From Spirochaetota bacterium (GTDB lineage Bacteria; Spirochaetota; Brevinematia; Brevinematales; Brevinemataceae), in the NCBI GenBank assembly GCA_030154445.1, contig JAGUQW010000003.1, positions 1-62,205 of the forward strand: a stretch of 62,205 nt of DNA, written 5' to 3'. A model generated the notes under the pieces. It was not told the origin of the DNA. It did no database searches and worked only from the letters and a program-made list of their open reading frames with translations. Made by a program: the position numbers and the translations under genes. Below, piece after piece: positions 60,376-62,205 of this stretch (position 1 is the stretch's first letter; the number at the start of each line of letters is the position of its first letter).

Positions 60376-61737
60376 ATGGCATTTCCCGATCTGATTGTAG
60401 CTTTTGCTAAAGACCAAGGTATCTCAGAAGAGTTAGCTGAAAACATTTTAAAAGAAACTTTCACAACATTGTACAAAAGAGAATATGGTAGAGAATATGA
60501 AAATGTTAAAATAAATATTAACAAATCTGGTATTACTCTTATTCAACTGAAAACAATAACTCCTGAAGATGATATTGAAGATGATACTACTGAGATAAGT
60601 GCGAAAAATGCAGAAGAATTATTTCCAAATAAAACTTTTGAAAATGGAACAATAATAGAAATAGAACTTCCTTTAGCTAAGTTTGGACGTCAAGCTGCTC
60701 AAATCATGAAACAACTTCTTAAACAAAAAGTAACTGATATTCAAAAGGATATTATTTATGGAGAATTTGTAGATAAAAAAAACACTTTATTTTCAGGATC
60801 TGTTAAATCAAGAACAGAAAGTAAATATGGTGGATATTATATATCTCTTGAACCAAAAGGAACAGAAGCTTTTTTGCCCTATTCTGAAGCATTACCAGAT
60901 GAAGTATTAACATTAGGTGACCCTATTCGTGTTTATTTAAAAGATGTTCTGCAAGTAACTCGTAAAGGTGAAAGTCAACTTATTTTAACTAGAAGTAATC
61001 CTGATATTGTTCAAGAATTATTAAAACTTCATATTCCTGAAATAGCAGATGGGTCTTTTGTTATTAAAGCTGTTTCTAGAAAACCAGGTGAAGTTACCAA
61101 AATAGTTCTTCAATCTCTTGTAGATGGATTAGATCCAATTAGTGTAACAGTTGGTAAAGCTGGAGCTCGTATTAAACCTATTCGTCAAGAACTTGGAAGT
61201 GAAAGAATTGAAATTGTTAGATTTGATGTAGATACTAAGAAACTTATTACTAATGCTATTCAAGCTAGTAGAGTACTAAAAAATCGTATTGCAGAAGTAT
61301 TTAATATTGATTTAAATTATGATACTAATGAAGCAACTGTTGTTGTTCCAGATGAATTTCTAGCACCATTAATTGGTCGTCAAGGATCTCATCAGCGTAT
61401 GTTAGAAGAAATTCTTGATTGGAAAATTAGATTTAATAATTATTCTGATTTTGAAATGATTATTAGAGAAAAACAAAAAGAAGTTGATGATATTTTAGGA
61501 ATTTCAAATACTCAAAGTTTTGAGATTATTGAAGATGAACTTATTTCTTTAGACATGCTTCCATTTACTTCTATACAAATAGAAGTTCTTACAGATGCTG
61601 GATTCAAAAGTGTGACAGAAATTTTAGAACTCACTGTAGAAGATCTTTCAAAAGAAACAGGTCTAAGCTTCAATGAAGCTGTTGAAATTTGGAAAATTAT
61701 TGAAGATAATATTGAAATAGAAGAAGATGACGAATAA
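60376..61737 (+). CDS. nusA: Transcription termination/antitermination factor NusA
   Basis: NusA binds RNA polymerase and modulates pausing, termination and antitermination. The 453-residue protein has the N-terminal polymerase-binding domain, an S1 domain at about residues 130-200 (FSGSVKSRTESKYGGYYIS), and KH1/KH2 domains with EVTKIVLQS, AGARIKPIRQELGSERIEIVR and LIGRQGSHQRML. A single C-terminal helix-hairpin repeat (IEVLTDAGFKSVTEILE) follows. The ATG at 60376 with GGAGG five bases upstream is preferred to a TTG at 60364, which overlaps that site. Confidence 0.95.
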   Translation: MAFPDLIVAFAKDQGISEELAENILKETFTTLYKREYGREYENVKININKSGITLIQLKTITPEDDIEDDTTEISAKNAEELFPNKTFENGTIIEIELPLAKFGRQAAQIMKQLLKQKVTDIQKDIIYGEFVDKKNTLFSGSVKSRTESKYGGYYISLEPKGTEAFLPYSEALPDEVLTLGDPIRVYLKDVLQVTRKGESQLILTRSNPDIVQELLKLHIPEIADGSFVIKAVSRKPGEVTKIVLQSLVDGLDPISVTVGKAGARIKPIRQELGSERIEIVRFDVDTKKLITNAIQASRVLKNRIAEVFNIDLNYDTNEATVVVPDEFLAPLIGRQGSHQRMLEEILDWKIRFNNYSDFEMIIREKQKEVDDILGISNTQSFEIIEDELISLDMLPFTSIQIEVLTDAGFKSVTEILELTVEDLSKETGLSFNEAVEIWKIIEDNIEIEEDDE

Positions 61738-61773
61738 AGATAAATTTGTGCCTACTGATTATAAGGAGTATTT

Positions 61774-62205
61774 ATGCTACAAGACGATAGTAAGAAAAAA
61801 GTATTGAAAATAAAAATGAAAAAACCTCCAATATCTACTAATACAAATGAAACAAAAAATGAAGCACCTTTAATTTCAGAACTAATTTCTCCAAAATTAG
61901 ATATAAATCCAAAAGTTCAACCTGAGATCAAATCTATCCCTCAAAATACTCACTCTGGGCAAAATGATTACAATAGACCTAATAATTCTGAACAGGGTGG
62001 CTACAATAGATCTAATAATTCTGAACAAGGTGGCTACAATAGACCTAATTCTGGTGGACAAGGTGGCTACAATAGATCTAATAATTCTGAACAAGGTGGC
62101 TACAATAGACCTAATTCTGGTGGACAGGGTGGCTACAATAGACCTAATAATTCTGAACAGGGTGGCTATAATAGATCTAATTTTGGTGGACAGGGTGGCT
62201 ACAAT
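61774..62205 (+). CDS. infB: Translation initiation factor IF-2, N-terminal part (partial)
   Basis: The frame runs off the right edge with no stop; 144 residues are visible. Identity rests on position after nusA in the conserved operon and on the lysine-rich start KKKVLKIKMKKPP, followed by a low-complexity region with 11-residue repeats of the type NRSNNSEQGGY, as in the N-terminal regions of spirochaetal IF-2. The GTPase domain lies beyond the window. AAGGAG precedes the ATG. Confidence 0.85.
   Translation, partial: MLQDDSKKKVLKIKMKKPPISTNTNETKNEAPLISELISPKLDINPKVQPEIKSIPQNTHSGQNDYNRPNNSEQGGYNRSNNSEQGGYNRPNSGGQGGYNRSNNSEQGGYNRPNSGGQGGYNRPNNSEQGGYNRSNFGGQGGYN
61966..62205. repeat. 33-bp tandem coding repeats in infB
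   Basis: Seven or more 33-bp units, each encoding eleven residues (NR-P/S-N-NSEQGGY or NR-P/S-N-SGGQGGY types, roughly alternating), run to the right edge. The two types differ at a few positions, indicating expansion of a mixed block. Confidence 0.9.

Noticed and set aside
61966-62205. Right-edge repeat as a CRISPR array
   Set aside because: Units are coding, contiguous and degenerate at codon level; no spacer structure.

Overview
The window is a very AT-rich bacterial chromosome segment that looks like a spirochaete (Spirochaetota; Brachyspira- or Brevinema-like, genus not resolvable by eye). The case rests on an RpoN-FapA-bactofilin-FliS gene string, a FliD that carries a Sec signal peptide (fitting periplasmic flagella), many lipoproteins with relaxed lipoboxes, a complete apolipoprotein N-acyltransferase, and an IF-2 with a Gly/Asn/Tyr-rich tandem-repeat N-terminus. 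Most genes have a clear Shine-Dalgarno sequence, and many promoters read as TTGACA-17 bp-TATAAT variants.

Layout. 0-6.6 kb: one minus-strand operon, rpoN-fapA-hypothetical-bactofilin-pdxA-fliS-acidic repeat protein (cut by the left edge). 6.6-9.3 kb: two secreted proteins. 9.4-12.1 kb: M24 peptidase, two small membrane proteins, efp. 12.1-16.4 kb: a lipoprotein amidohydrolase and two paralogous lipoproteins with copied promoters around a barrel-like secreted protein. 16.4-21.1 kb: glycan genes, gmd, GT2 and a polytopic membrane protein, divergent from fcl, so GDP-L-fucose can be made. 21.2-22.8 kb: KDPG aldolase and KDG kinase. 22.9-31.1 kb: accessory region with a possible small RNA, an atypical radical-SAM protein, a frameshifted GmrSD-type restriction gene, TetR with a divergent alkylsulfatase-like lipoprotein, a NERD protein, a UDG-like protein, a YdeI-like protein and decayed gene pieces. 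31.2-34.4 kb: a second PotD with a YtcJ-like amidohydrolase, bracketed by short direct repeats next to three tRNA genes (Asp, elongator Met, initiator Met). 34.5-39.1 kb: hypothetical, lnt, YcxB-like, and an amino-acid ABC permease/ATPase pair without a binding protein. 39.1-44.7 kb: gene remnants, a lipoprotein and a complete potABCD operon. 45-49.7 kb: LTA-synthase-like enzyme, DUF302 protein, small acidic protein, RNase P RNA and a LysM/degenerate M23 protein. 49.9-56.6 kb: NAMPT, polysaccharide ABC exporter, GH57, two rhodaneses, rpiB and a SRPBCC-like protein. 56.7-62.2 kb: fliD, aldo/keto reductase, then rimP-nusA-infB (infB cut by the right edge).

The most interesting observations are: (1) a consensus promoter whose predicted transcript begins at a 19-bp hairpin placed just before the rimP ribosome binding site, with similar inverted repeats before the SD of several other genes; (2) FliD with a Sec signal; (3) single-base A-run frameshifts in a GmrSD gene and in a small ORF; (4) repeat-bracketed potD2-amidohydrolase cargo beside tRNA genes; (5) intergenic G7/C7 tracts; (6) a possible short minus-strand RNA with its own promoter and terminator. 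No CRISPR array and no intact insertion sequence were seen.
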